Below are positions 1 to 6,900 of a stretch of 36,691 nt of DNA, in pieces. A program made the position numbers and the translations under genes. The notes beneath the pieces are model-generated. The model had not been told where the DNA came from. It ran no database searches and worked only from the letters and a program-made list of their open reading frames with translations. The number at the start of each line of letters is the position of its first letter. Position 1 is the stretch's first letter. Source of the stretch: Arenimonas sp. (GTDB lineage Bacteria; Pseudomonadota; Alphaproteobacteria; Rhizobiales; Rhizobiaceae); NCBI GenBank assembly GCA_019459145.1, contig JAIBEK010000019.1, positions 1-36,691 on the forward strand. The letters are read 5' to 3'.

Positions 1-949
1 TCGGACGACGGTCTTCAAGATAGCCCTTGTAGCCGTTGTTGACGAAGGAATGCGGGACGCGGATCGAGGCGCCACGATCGGCAACGCCATAGGAGAACTT
101 GTCCCACGGAGCGGTCTCGTGCTTGCCGGTCAGGCGCATGTGGTTGTCCGGACCATAGACGTCGATGTGCTCTTTCCAGTTGCGGGCGAAGGCGGCCATC
201 AGTGCCTCGAAATATTCCTTGCCGCCGACTTCGCGCATGTACTTGGTCGAGAAGTTGCAGTGCATGCCCGAACCGTTCCAGTCGGTGTCGCCGAGCGGCT
301 TGCAGTGGAACTCGATGTCGATGCCGTAGCTTTCGCACAGGCGCAGCAGCAGGTAGCGAGCGATCCAGATCTGGTCGGCGGCGCGCTTGGAGCCCTTGCC
401 GAACACCTGGAATTCCCACTGGCCCTTGGCCACTTCGGCATTGATGCCTTCATGGTTGATGCCGGCTTCGAGGCACAGGTCGAGATGTTCCTCGACCAGC
501 TGGCGGGCGACGTCACCGACATTCTTGTAGCCGACGCCGGTGTAATACGGGCCCTGAGGCGCCGGGAAGCCGTGTTCCGGGAATCCGAGCGGGCGGCCGT
601 CCTTGTAGAAGAAATATTCCTGCTCGAAACCGAACCAGGCATCCTCGTCATCGAGTATCGTGGCACGCGCATTCGACGGATGCGGGGTAACACCGTCCGG
701 CATCATGACTTCGCACATGACCAGCGCACCGTTGGTGCGGGCCGGATCGGGATAGATGGCGACCGGCTTCAACACGCAATCGGAGCTGCGACCTTCGGCC
801 TGCAGGGTCGAGGAACCGTCGAAACCCCAGAGCGGAAGCTGGTCCAGCGTCGGGAAGGACTCAAACTCCTTGATCTGCGTCTTGCCGCGAAGGTTCGGAA
901 CCGGCGTGTAGCCGTCCAGCCAGATATACTCGAGCTTAAACTTGGTCAT
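1..949 (-). CDS. glnII: Glutamine synthetase type II (GSII), 3' end cut by window edge
   Basis: Cytosolic ATP-dependent ligase making glutamine from glutamate and ammonium. The ATG is at 949-947, preceded by a GAGAG-type ribosome site, and 316 codons are readable before the left edge; GSII proteins run about 345 residues, so roughly 30 C-terminal residues are missing. Recognition is from the GSII-type N-terminus (FKLEYIWLDGY), the WGFDGSST segment, FGFEQEYFFY, the INAEVAKGQWEFQ region and the NGSGMHCNFS motif, which together mark the eukaryote-like GSII rather than GlnA. It is divergent from the small gstI gene, with a 399-bp control region between them holding a sigma-54 promoter and NtrC-like dyads. 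Nitrogen-limitation control is inferred from those sites. Identification is secure. Confidence 0.97.
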   Translation of the reverse strand, partial: MTKFKLEYIWLDGYTPVPNLRGKTQIKEFESFPTLDQLPLWGFDGSSTLQAEGRSSDCVLKPVAIYPDPARTNGALVMCEVMMPDGVTPHPSNARATILDDEDAWFGFEQEYFFYKDGRPLGFPEHGFPAPQGPYYTGVGYKNVGDVARQLVEEHLDLCLEAGINHEGINAEVAKGQWEFQVFGKGSKRAADQIWIARYLLLRLCESYGIDIEFHCKPLGDTDWNGSGMHCNFSTKYMREVGGKEYFEALMAAFARNWKEHIDVYGPDNHMRLTGKHETAPWDKFSYGVADRGASIRVPHSFVNNGYKGYLEDRRP

Positions 950-970
950 TCTTCGTCTCTCTTCAGTCAA

Positions 971-988
971 GCGCTCGCCCAAGAGCGC
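971..988 (-). promoter_or_regulatory. Stem-loop in the glnII mRNA leader
   Basis: GCGCTC (971-976) and GAGCGC (983-988) form a perfect 6-bp stem with a 6-nt loop in the glnII leader, about 22 nt before the ATG and just upstream of the GAGAG ribosome site. Since GstI is known from R. leguminosarum to lower GlnII synthesis at translation, this is a plausible RNA target. The hairpin is seen; its role is inferred. Confidence 0.35.
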
Positions 989-1034
989 AACAGAGGGCTG
1001 ATTCTCCGGCTTCCCGGCGAGTCCCTGTCAAGAA

Positions 1035-1050
1035 AGCATGAAGCGTGCCA
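1035..1050 (-). promoter_or_regulatory. Sigma-54 (-24/-12) promoter of glnII
   Basis: On the minus strand the site reads TGGCACGCTTCATGCT. It has the full TGGCACG -24 element, GG-N10-GC spacing, and one deviation from the consensus -12 element (ATGC for TTGC). It lies 86 bp upstream of the glnII ATG, giving a predicted leader of about 75 nt. A promoter of this class needs an activator such as NtrC, and candidate sites lie further upstream at 1244-1281. Confidence 0.85.
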
Positions 1051-1243
1051 ACTTCGCCGAAAGCTGCGCCAACGAATTTATTTTTTTAGCGCCCCGCCAG
1101 AATTGGCGGCATCGCGGCGAGGCCGGCAACGGAACTTTTGCCTTATTTGTGGGAACCTGTGCAGCCATGGCGTGTTTGTCTGTGCGACGGATCGCGCGCG
1201 GCGAAATGATGAAATCGCCATCATCGGCAGCGCGTCGCATATT

Positions 1244-1262
1244 ATGCCTACATATTAGGCAT
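1244..1262. promoter_or_regulatory. Inverted repeat, NtrC-like enhancer half of a tandem pair
   Basis: ATGCCTA-CATAT-TAGGCAT is a perfect 7-bp-arm palindrome with a 5-bp spacer, the geometry of an NtrC dyad (17 bp between outer TGC/GCA), although its arms differ from the usual TGCAC. Its centre is about 20 bp (two helical turns) from the next dyad. This fits cooperative NtrC dimer binding some 200 bp upstream of the glnII promoter. Confidence 0.5.
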
Positions 1263-1264
1263 TA

Positions 1265-1281
1265 TGCACTTTCTATGTGCA
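1265..1281. promoter_or_regulatory. NtrC-type binding site
   Basis: TGCACT-TTCTA-TGTGCA is a 17-bp imperfect dyad matching the enteric/rhizobial NtrC box (TGCAC, N7, GTGCA). It lies about 215 bp upstream of the glnII -24 element and 68 bp upstream of the gstI ATG. It could therefore act both as an enhancer for glnII and as a site affecting gstI transcription. Confidence 0.65.
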
Positions 1282-1348
1282 TCGGCCTGAAAACTCTGAT
1301 AGGCTCAGCCATCGAGCATCGTTCTCGATGAACAACGAGGGCAGTAGC

Positions 1349-1531
1349 ATGACGACGAACATGGTTCGGGAATCGGCGAAGATCTTAGAGTTCCCGGTTC
1401 GAAACATTCAGAAGCTGATGGAAATGCGGGAGCGCGAAAGCCGTGCCCGGCCGCTCATCATGGAGAGCGGCTGCGGTGGCTGGTACCATCAGGAAGCCAT
1501 CCGCGAGGCGGAAGAGACGCGCAAGCAGTAA
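1349..1531 (+). CDS. gstI: GstI-like glutamine synthetase translation inhibitor (DUF2735 family)
   Basis: A 60-residue basic/acidic small protein starting MTTNMVRESAKILEFPVR and ending EAIREAEETRKQ, with a central GCGGWYHQEAI segment. The chosen ATG is preceded by a GAGGG ribosome site; an in-frame ATG at 1328 would add seven residues. Size, position and divergence from glnII match the rhizobial gstI gene, whose product (about 63 residues in R. leguminosarum) lowers GlnII synthesis at the translational level. No catalytic motif, signal or membrane segment is visible. It ends 37 bp before the convergent allantoicase stop. Function is assigned by context plus recollection of the family, not by a catalytic signature. 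Confidence 0.8.
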   Translation: MTTNMVRESAKILEFPVRNIQKLMEMRERESRARPLIMESGCGGWYHQEAIREAEETRKQ

Positions 1532-1568
1532 GGCGCGCCCCTGTCTTTGATGCCGCCTTCTGTCCGCG

Positions 1569-2591
1569 TCAGGCCTTGAGGCCGAACAGACGCAGGCGCA
1601 TGACGCCGCCATCCGGGTGCATGGCAAAGCGCACATGGGTGACGGGACCCACATCGGCAATCGCCGGACCGGCGAACTCGTGCTTGCGGTCCATTTCCAG
1701 TTTCTGTCGACCCAAAATCGGCTTCCAGCCTTCCGAGGCGGCGATCTCCGCCTCGCTCCAGCTGTCCCCGGCGTCCGGCAGATAGGCACCGAGCAATTCG
1801 CAGGTGTCGGGATAATTCCCCTTGAAGAAATGCGTGTCGACGATGACGCGCCGGATCAGACCGGCATGGCCGAGCCGGATGATCGCCCAGTCGTGTCCGG
1901 GACCGCGCCGGCGCTTGGTCTCCCAGCCGTCGCCCATGTTTTGTCCGCGGCCGGGACCGAGCATCTTGTCGGGATGGCCGTAATGGGCGTCAGACCAGGC
2001 GAGCGCCTTGGCGCCGTGGAAGACATAAGCCAGGTCGAGCTCCTGCTCCTCGCCGACCGCCGACCAGTCGAAATGGGCCGCCCCGTACACCCGCAGCCGC
2101 GCCACGCCGCCATCCGGATAGATGTGCAGCCTGAGATGCGTCCACACCCTGTCGCGATCGGCATTCTCGAAGAAGTGCTGGGCGCTCGGGCCGAGCGGCG
2201 ACTTCACCAGGAGTTCGCTCCACTCGGTCGCCTCGGTCGGATCGCCCTCGGCGACGAAGGCCGCTTCGATCGAGCAATGCGGCGGGTAATTGCCGGTGAA
2301 GAAGCGGGTATCGACGTCGAAGCCGAAGATACGGCCCGGCATGGCCAGCCGAATCACCGACCAGTCGTGGCCGGGCACCCGCTTTCGCCGGCTTTCCCAG
2401 CCGTCCATGTACTTGCCATTGTCGTCGTAGAGATCCGGGTCGAACTCGGCCGGCGCGTCGTTCAGCATGCGCGACAGCGGGGCAAAGAACTCGTCGGTCG
2501 AAAAAACACCCTTTGCGCCGAGGCGGGCCGAGGCGAGGTTCACGGCGCCTGCGGCAAAATCGGGCAGGACCACGGTCGAGATTTCGGGCAT
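1569..2591 (-). CDS. alc: Allantoicase
   Basis: Hydrolyses allantoate to ureidoglycolate and urea in purine/ureide catabolism; cytosolic. The 340-residue length is normal. The protein shows the family's internal duplication: two copies of a GWE(S/T)(K/R)R-rich stretch followed by PGHDW, each followed by an aromatic, FxGNYP-containing strand region (RFFTGNYPPHCS in the first half, HFFKGNYPDTCE in the second). ATG at 2591 gives MPEISTVVLPDF. The preceding uraD gene stops one nucleotide upstream, so the two are almost certainly translated from one mRNA. This is the last gene of the leftward ureide set and converges on gstI. Identification is firm. Confidence 0.96.
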   Translation of the reverse strand: MPEISTVVLPDFAAGAVNLASARLGAKGVFSTDEFFAPLSRMLNDAPAEFDPDLYDDNGKYMDGWESRRKRVPGHDWSVIRLAMPGRIFGFDVDTRFFTGNYPPHCSIEAAFVAEGDPTEATEWSELLVKSPLGPSAQHFFENADRDRVWTHLRLHIYPDGGVARLRVYGAAHFDWSAVGEEQELDLAYVFHGAKALAWSDAHYGHPDKMLGPGRGQNMGDGWETKRRRGPGHDWAIIRLGHAGLIRRVIVDTHFFKGNYPDTCELLGAYLPDAGDSWSEAEIAASEGWKPILGRQKLEMDRKHEFAGPAIADVGPVTHVRFAMHPDGGVMRLRLFGLKA

Positions 2592-2592
2592 G

Positions 2593-3090
2593 TCAGTTTT
2601 TCTCCGGAATGAGGCTTTCGAGGCGAAGCCGGGCAATCTTCTCGACCTCAGCACAGGCCGTGGCGAATTCCGTCTCGCGGCTGTTGTCGATCCGCGCCTC
2701 GAAGGCGGACAGGATTTCGTCCTTGGTCAGCCCCTTCACGGCGATGATGAAGGGGAAGCCGAACTTGGTCGTATAGGCGGTGTTGAGCGCGGTAAAACGG
2801 GCATGCTCCTCGGGCGAAAGCCGGTCGAGCCCGGCGCCGGCCTGTTCCCTGGCACTGTCCTCGGTCAGTTCGCCGGCAATCGCCAGCCTGCCGGCCAGAT
2901 CCGGATGAGCCCGCAGCACGCCGAGCCGCTCGTCGCCGGAGGCCGTTCGGAATTTTTCCGTGAGTGCGCCATGGACACCGGACGCCGTCAACGGCTGGGA
3001 AATCAGCCCGGCGTCGAAGGCCCGCTCGGCGATGAACGGCGAATGCTCGAACACCCCGCCGAAGCGGGAAATGAAGTCCGCCTTGTCCAT
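2593..3090 (-). CDS. uraD: 2-oxo-4-hydroxy-4-carboxy-5-ureidoimidazoline (OHCU) decarboxylase
   Basis: Converts OHCU to S-allantoin, the last step of urate oxidation. The 165-residue protein is the normal size. It carries the family motif AHPDLAGRLA with the putative catalytic His at residue 62, the ALNTAYTTKFGFPFIIAVKG block, and the C-terminal E-x2-KIARLRLE helix. ATG at 3090 has GGGAG eight bases upstream. It directly precedes alc (1-nt gap). The upstream side is unusual: a toxin-antitoxin module (3227-3824) separates it from the allantoinase gene puuE that normally belongs to the same pathway block. Confidence 0.96.
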   Translation of the reverse strand: MDKADFISRFGGVFEHSPFIAERAFDAGLISQPLTASGVHGALTEKFRTASGDERLGVLRAHPDLAGRLAIAGELTEDSAREQAGAGLDRLSPEEHARFTALNTAYTTKFGFPFIIAVKGLTKDEILSAFEARIDNSRETEFATACAEVEKIARLRLESLIPEKN

Positions 3091-3226
3091 GAAGTCTCCC
3101 GGCACGCGAAGCAGTTGATTTGAACCGAGATCAAGGAGTAGCGAAGCCCGGAAGGCTTGTCGAGGCGCTGGCCAGGTCCGGCCGTTCTCGCCGAGCTGCG
3201 CGCCCCGGCAATCCTGCACGAAGGTA

Positions 3227-3505
3227 TCAGGTCTCGACGAGATTGATCTCCAGCCTTGCACCCGACGCCTCGGCATAGCGCCTCAGCGTCGAAAGCGACG
3301 GCGAGACACCGCCGCCTTCCAGCCGGGCGATCGCCGATTGGGTCGTCCCGATCCGGCGTGCGAGTTCCGCCTGCGACAGCTTTGCCCGGGTGCGGGCGAG
3401 CACCAGCGACTCGATCAAACGGAACTCCTCGTCCGCCTTCTGATATTCGGCCCGGAACTCCGGGTTCTCCATCAGCTTCTTCTTGAGATCGGCGATCCTG
3501 GTCAT
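3227..3505 (-). CDS. HigA-type XRE-family antitoxin
   Basis: 92-residue DNA-binding protein with an N-terminal helical region and a clear helix-turn-helix (KLSQAELARRIGTTQSAIAR, then LEGGGVSPSLSTLRRYAEA), ending LEINLVET. This is the HigA-like antitoxin layout. It starts at ATG 3505, overlapping the toxin stop in an ATGA junction, so it is translationally coupled to the upstream toxin gene. HigA proteins normally neutralise the toxin and repress the operon promoter; the palindromes at 3828-3848 are the likely operator. It is intact although the toxin frame is broken. Confidence 0.87.
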   Translation of the reverse strand: MTRIADLKKKLMENPEFRAEYQKADEEFRLIESLVLARTRAKLSQAELARRIGTTQSAIARLEGGGVSPSLSTLRRYAEASGARLEINLVET

Positions 3506-3824
3506 GCTTTCACCTCTTTCAGGCGCGTCCGCGCCAACTCCAGCGCCCCCTTCGGGGTCTTCTGCGATTTCTTGACGAAGACATGCAGCACGACAACGCG
3601 TCGACCCGTCACGGTGACATAGATGCCCCGCGCGATCCCCTCCGATGCCTTGGCGCGCAGTTCCCAGAGTTTGCATCGAGATGCTTGACATGCGGCTCGT
3701 GCAACTGCTCGAGCCCGACAGCCTCTATCGTTTCGAGGAGGCGGATCAGACGCGCCTGCAATCCCGGCGGAAGCGCCAGGATTTCGGCATCAACGGCATC
3801 GTGGGTTTCCACAGTCCAGCGCAT
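3502..3824 (-). pseudogene. HigB/RelE-like (Gp49-type) toxin with a frameshift
   Basis: The N-terminal frame (RWTVETHDAVDAEI through EPHVKHLD) belongs to the HigB/Gp49 mRNA-interferase family. It breaks at about 3673-3674; continuing in the next frame gives LWELRAKASEGIARGIYVT, the RRVVVLHVFVKKSQKTPKGA core and a normal end (LARTRLKEVKA, TGA overlapping the antitoxin ATG). Restoring one G (GATGGCAAACTC instead of GATGCAAACTC) gives the expected HLDGKLWEL. So this is a one-base deletion in an otherwise complete toxin of about 107 residues: a real null mutation or a sequencing error. The start is 3824 (MRWTVET); an in-frame ATG at 3842 would lie upstream of the predicted transcription start. 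Confidence 0.85.
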
Positions 3825-3827
3825 ATT

Positions 3828-3859
3828 CGCTATATAGCGCATCCGCTATGACACTGCAA
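3828..3859 (-). promoter_or_regulatory. Toxin-antitoxin promoter with overlapping palindromic operator
   Basis: On the minus strand TTGCAG (3859-3854), a 17-bp spacer and TATATA (3836-3831) form a good housekeeping promoter. The -10 lies inside the perfect palindrome CGCTATATAGCG (3828-3839), which overlaps a second repeat, TAGCG-CATC-CGCTA (3835-3848). Iterated arms over the promoter are typical of autorepressed toxin-antitoxin operators. Transcription would start near 3824, the toxin ATG itself. Confidence 0.7.
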
Positions 3860-3882
3860 GATTGAAGCAGCAGTCCCGCGAC

Positions 3883-4800
3883 TCAGACCGGCTTGTGGTG
3901 CTCATGCCAGTGCTCGGCGATCTCGATGCGTTTCGGGATCCACACCTTCTCGTGGCTTCTTACGTAGTCGATGAAGCGAGCCAGCGCCGCGGCACGGCCG
4001 GGGCGGCCGACGAGGCGACAGTGCAGGCCGACCGACATCATCTTGGCGCTGCCCGCCTTGCCCTCCGCGTAGAGCACATCGAACGTGTCCTTGAGATAGG
4101 TGAAGAACTGATCACCGGAATTGAAGCCCTGCGGCGTGGCGAAGCGCATGTCATTGGCTTCGAGCGTATAGGGAATGATGAGGAAGGGTTTGCCGTCCAG
4201 GCCCTTCACCCAATAGGGCAGGTCGTCGGCATAGCTGTCGGAGGAATAGAGGAAACCGCCCTCCTCCATCACCAACCTCAGCGTATTGTCGGACGGTTTG
4301 CCCTGGTACATGCCGCGTGGGTGCGAGCCGGTCAGTTCCTTGTGCAGACGCACGGCCTCCAAAATGTGCCGGCGCTCGAGCTCTTCCGGGCAATCCTTGT
4401 ATTCCAGCCAGCGATAGCCGTGGCTGGCGATCTCCCAGCCGGCTTCCTTCATCGCCGCGACCGCTTCAGGGTTACGCGCCATGGCGAGCGTCACGCCGTA
4501 GACGGTGACGGGCACCTGGCGCTCGGTAAACATCCGCCACAGCCGCCAGAAGCCGGCGCGCGATCCGTATTCGTAGATCGATTCCATGTTGAGGTTGCGC
4601 TGGCCGGGCCAGGGCTGCGCGCCGACAATCTCGGACAGCAGGTTTTCGGAAGCCGGGTCGCCGTCGAGGATCGAGCTTTCGCCGCCCTCCTCGTAGTTGA
4701 CGACGAACTGCACGGCGATGCGGGCATCGCCCGGCCAGCGCGGATCGGGACTGTGGCGACCATAGCCGACGAGGTCGCGCGGATAGTTGGCGTCGTGCAT
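3883..4800 (-). CDS. puuE: Allantoinase PuuE (polysaccharide-deacetylase fold)
   Basis: Metal-independent allantoinase of the NodB/deacetylase fold, opening the hydantoin ring of allantoin to give allantoate, the substrate of alc. The 305-residue length fits. Diagnostic segments are RDLVGYGRHSPDPRWPGDAR near the start, FVVNYEEGGE, the SHGYRWLEY motif, GMYQGKPSDNT, and the C-terminal HCRLVGRPGRAAAL. The ATG at 4800 has an AGGGTG ribosome site, directly preceded by a 10-bp-arm inverted repeat (4815-4850). The intended neighbours uraD and alc lie downstream on the same strand, but the toxin-antitoxin module interrupts the run. Confidence 0.95.
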   Translation of the reverse strand: MHDANYPRDLVGYGRHSPDPRWPGDARIAVQFVVNYEEGGESSILDGDPASENLLSEIVGAQPWPGQRNLNMESIYEYGSRAGFWRLWRMFTERQVPVTVYGVTLAMARNPEAVAAMKEAGWEIASHGYRWLEYKDCPEELERRHILEAVRLHKELTGSHPRGMYQGKPSDNTLRLVMEEGGFLYSSDSYADDLPYWVKGLDGKPFLIIPYTLEANDMRFATPQGFNSGDQFFTYLKDTFDVLYAEGKAGSAKMMSVGLHCRLVGRPGRAAALARFIDYVRSHEKVWIPKRIEIAEHWHEHHKPV

Positions 4801-4814
4801 CAAATCACCCTGAA

Positions 4815-4850
4815 ATCGGACGCCAGACGGTAAGCAGGCCGGCGTCCGAT
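4815..4850 (-). promoter_or_regulatory. 10-bp inverted repeat in the puuE leader
   Basis: ATCGGACGCC (4815-4824) and GGCGTCCGAT (4841-4850) are perfect 10-bp complements separated by 16 bp, ending 3 nt before the puuE ribosome site. There is no T-run, so it is unlikely to be a simple terminator. It is better explained as an operator dyad or an mRNA hairpin controlling access to the ribosome site. Confidence 0.55.
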
Positions 4851-4909
4851 GTCGAGATGAAAACTGCGGCATCACCCCAGGCGTCCGGACCCCGGCCGCC
4901 CGCTCCGCC

Positions 4910-5617
4910 TCAGGCGATCTTGCGGGCCGCGACCCGGCCCATCGGGTGCAGGGAATGGACCACGAAAGGCGCGCCCGGCTCCCGCTCGACGAACAGCGCA
5001 AGATTGCCGATCTCCACCGGATCGCCGAGCAGGGGCTCGAAATAACCGGCGAGAGCGCTTTCCATCCGGCCGAAATCGCGGTTGAGCAGCGGACCGGTCA
5101 GCGTCATGTGGAAGCGGAACTCGTCCATCACATAAGGATGGCCCCAGCGATGCAGGTTGGAAAACTGCGAGGCCGACAGTCCGTCCGGATTGCGCCGCTC
5201 GATCTCCGCTTCGCTGAGCGGGGCGCGGTAGGCGTCGAACTGCTGCACCACGGCGGCGGCCAGATAATCGAGCGCGCCACAGGGGGCCTCCGGCACGAGA
5301 CCATAGAAGTCCCCGAGGCGGCCGACCACCAGCCGGGGAATCTCGAACGGCTCGAGCGTTCCGGCAAAACGCATCAATTCGCGCAGCAGGGCGGCCTCCG
5401 TGCAATCGCCACGCAGGTGAAACGGCGCCTTGAGCGTCGCATGGAAACCGTAGCGGCGCGGCAGCGCGGTGTGGAAGGCGATCTCGTGCAGGCCGAGCCC
5501 TCGCACGGACGGATGCTCCACCGCCTCGCCGGAATAGACGCTGCGCCCGAGCCAGCTGGCCGCCGAAAGGGTCAGCGGATCGCTCGAGGAAGGGGTAAAG
5601 TAAATGGCATACCGCAT
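4910..5617 (-). CDS. DUF1045 protein, 2H-phosphoesterase-like
   Basis: 235-residue cytosolic protein starting MRYAIYFTPSSSDPLT. Two HxTL motifs are visible, FHATLKAP (His59) and FHMTLTGPL (His170), about 110 residues apart, which is the active-site signature of the 2H phosphoesterase superfamily. DUF1045 members are often annotated as phosphonate-metabolism-associated, but no phn gene lies nearby; instead the gene precedes puuE by 109 bp on the same strand, suggesting co-transcription with ureide catabolism. Substrate unknown; a cyclic phosphate or nucleotide-like ester would fit the fold. Confidence 0.85.
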   Translation of the reverse strand: MRYAIYFTPSSSDPLTLSAASWLGRSVYSGEAVEHPSVRGLGLHEIAFHTALPRRYGFHATLKAPFHLRGDCTEAALLRELMRFAGTLEPFEIPRLVVGRLGDFYGLVPEAPCGALDYLAAAVVQQFDAYRAPLSEAEIERRNPDGLSASQFSNLHRWGHPYVMDEFRFHMTLTGPLLNRDFGRMESALAGYFEPLLGDPVEIGNLALFVEREPGAPFVVHSLHPMGRVAARKIA

Positions 5618-5721
5618 GCGACACCTCGCTTCCGGGGGACGTCCATTTTAGCAATCGACGTTATACCGCAGGAGTTAGGTGATTTGCGTGACAGTATGAC
5701 GACGGGAAACGTGCAAACACC

Positions 5722-6900
5722 TCACGCAACGCGTGCAGCAACGGCGATATGGTTGCGCAGATCGAAGCCGTCGGGCATGAGCGAAGGCCGGCCGATCATG
5801 GCAGAAAGCGCGGCATCGGCGAGCCGATGCGCCATGCCGAAGCTGACCTTGAAGCCACCGGTCAGAGCCACCACGCGCGGCGCATCCGGATGCGGACCGA
5901 CCATCGGATCGCGATCGATCGCCTTTGGCCGCAGCCCCGCCCAGCGTTCGACGACCTCGGCGGAGCGCAGGACAGGCGCCAGGGCACGGGCGCGCGCGAT
6001 GAGGTCCTCGAGCTGTTCGTCCGTCGTGAAGGGGGAAGCGAAATGGTCCTCGCTGGTGCTGCCGATCGCCGCCATACCCCCCTCGTGCGGCACGATATAG
6101 AGCCCGTCAAGATAAAGCAGCGGCAGATCGGGGTCGATGTCGCCCTTCAGCAGGGCCGCCTGTCCCTTGACCGGCTGACCCAGCGGACGCGGCAGAGGCG
6201 GGCCGAGCGTTTCGAGCAGCGGAAAGGCCTGATGTCCCGCCGCGACAAGGCAATGGCCGAAGGCGACGGTGGTGCCGTCTGAAAGCCTGGCCGACAGGGC
6301 GTTGATCGCCACCACGCCGCAGCCCTCGACGATCCGTACATGCCGCGACGCGCGCAGCCGTTCGACCAGCATGCCGGTCAGCCCGCGCGGCGAGACGCGC
6401 GCCGAAAACGTGTCGTGGACAAGTCCGGCCTCACCGGCATCGGGCGCCGGCCAGCTGGGACCTGAGGGCGAGGCATCGACGGCGTGCCAGTGGAAGGCGC
6501 GCTCCCCGGCCTGCCAGTTGACCAGCGCCTCGCGTTCATGGCGCTCGGCGATCGTCCTCAAGTGCGGCTTGGGCAGCGGGATCAGCCGGCCGGAACGGCG
6601 ATAGCCGGCCAAAACGCCCGTTTCGGCCTCGAGGCTCCGCACCTCGTCTTCCAGCGACAGCAAAGCGTCGAACTGGAACTGCTTCTTGTCGTTCCACTTG
6701 TCAGGCATGTGCGGCATCAGCGCGCCGAGCAGGCCGCCGCTCGCGCCGCGTGCCATCGGCCCCTCGTCGACGATCAGCGTATCGATGCCGAGACGGTCGG
6801 CCTTCAGCGCGGCCCATAGCCCCATAATGCCGCCGCCGACGATCAGCAGCTCGACACGCGATTGACCGGCAAGCCCGCTGGCATTATCCGCTATGGTCAT
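5722..6900 (-). CDS. DAO-family FAD-dependent oxidoreductase, candidate MnmC C-terminal-domain partner
   Basis: 392-residue flavoprotein. It has an N-terminal dinucleotide-binding motif (LLIVGGGIMGLWAALKADRL), an ARGASGGLLGALMPHMP stretch typical of DAO/MnmC-type enzymes, and a C-terminal FAD-contact segment (VVALTGGFKVSFGMAHRLAD). ATG at 6900 overlaps the start codon of the divergent mnmD; a GTG at 6912 is an alternative start. In gammaproteobacterial MnmC a methyltransferase domain and a FAD domain are fused: the FAD domain removes the carboxymethyl group from cmnm5(s2)U34 and the other domain methylates. Here the same two activities appear as separate, head-to-head genes. The general family is certain; the tRNA substrate is inference from the neighbour. 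Confidence 0.8.
   Translation of the reverse strand: MTIADNASGLAGQSRVELLIVGGGIMGLWAALKADRLGIDTLIVDEGPMARGASGGLLGALMPHMPDKWNDKKQFQFDALLSLEDEVRSLEAETGVLAGYRRSGRLIPLPKPHLRTIAERHEREALVNWQAGERAFHWHAVDASPSGPSWPAPDAGEAGLVHDTFSARVSPRGLTGMLVERLRASRHVRIVEGCGVVAINALSARLSDGTTVAFGHCLVAAGHQAFPLLETLGPPLPRPLGQPVKGQAALLKGDIDPDLPLLYLDGLYIVPHEGGMAAIGSTSEDHFASPFTTDEQLEDLIARARALAPVLRSAEVVERWAGLRPKAIDRDPMVGPHPDAPRVVALTGGFKVSFGMAHRLADAALSAMIGRPSLMPDGFDLRNHIAVAARVA

Noticed and set aside
1103..1118. A possible second sigma-54 promoter on the plus strand for gstI (GG-N10-GC spacing).
   Set aside because: Only the spacing matches. The flanking bases depart from TGGCAC/TTGC, so it is too weak to call.
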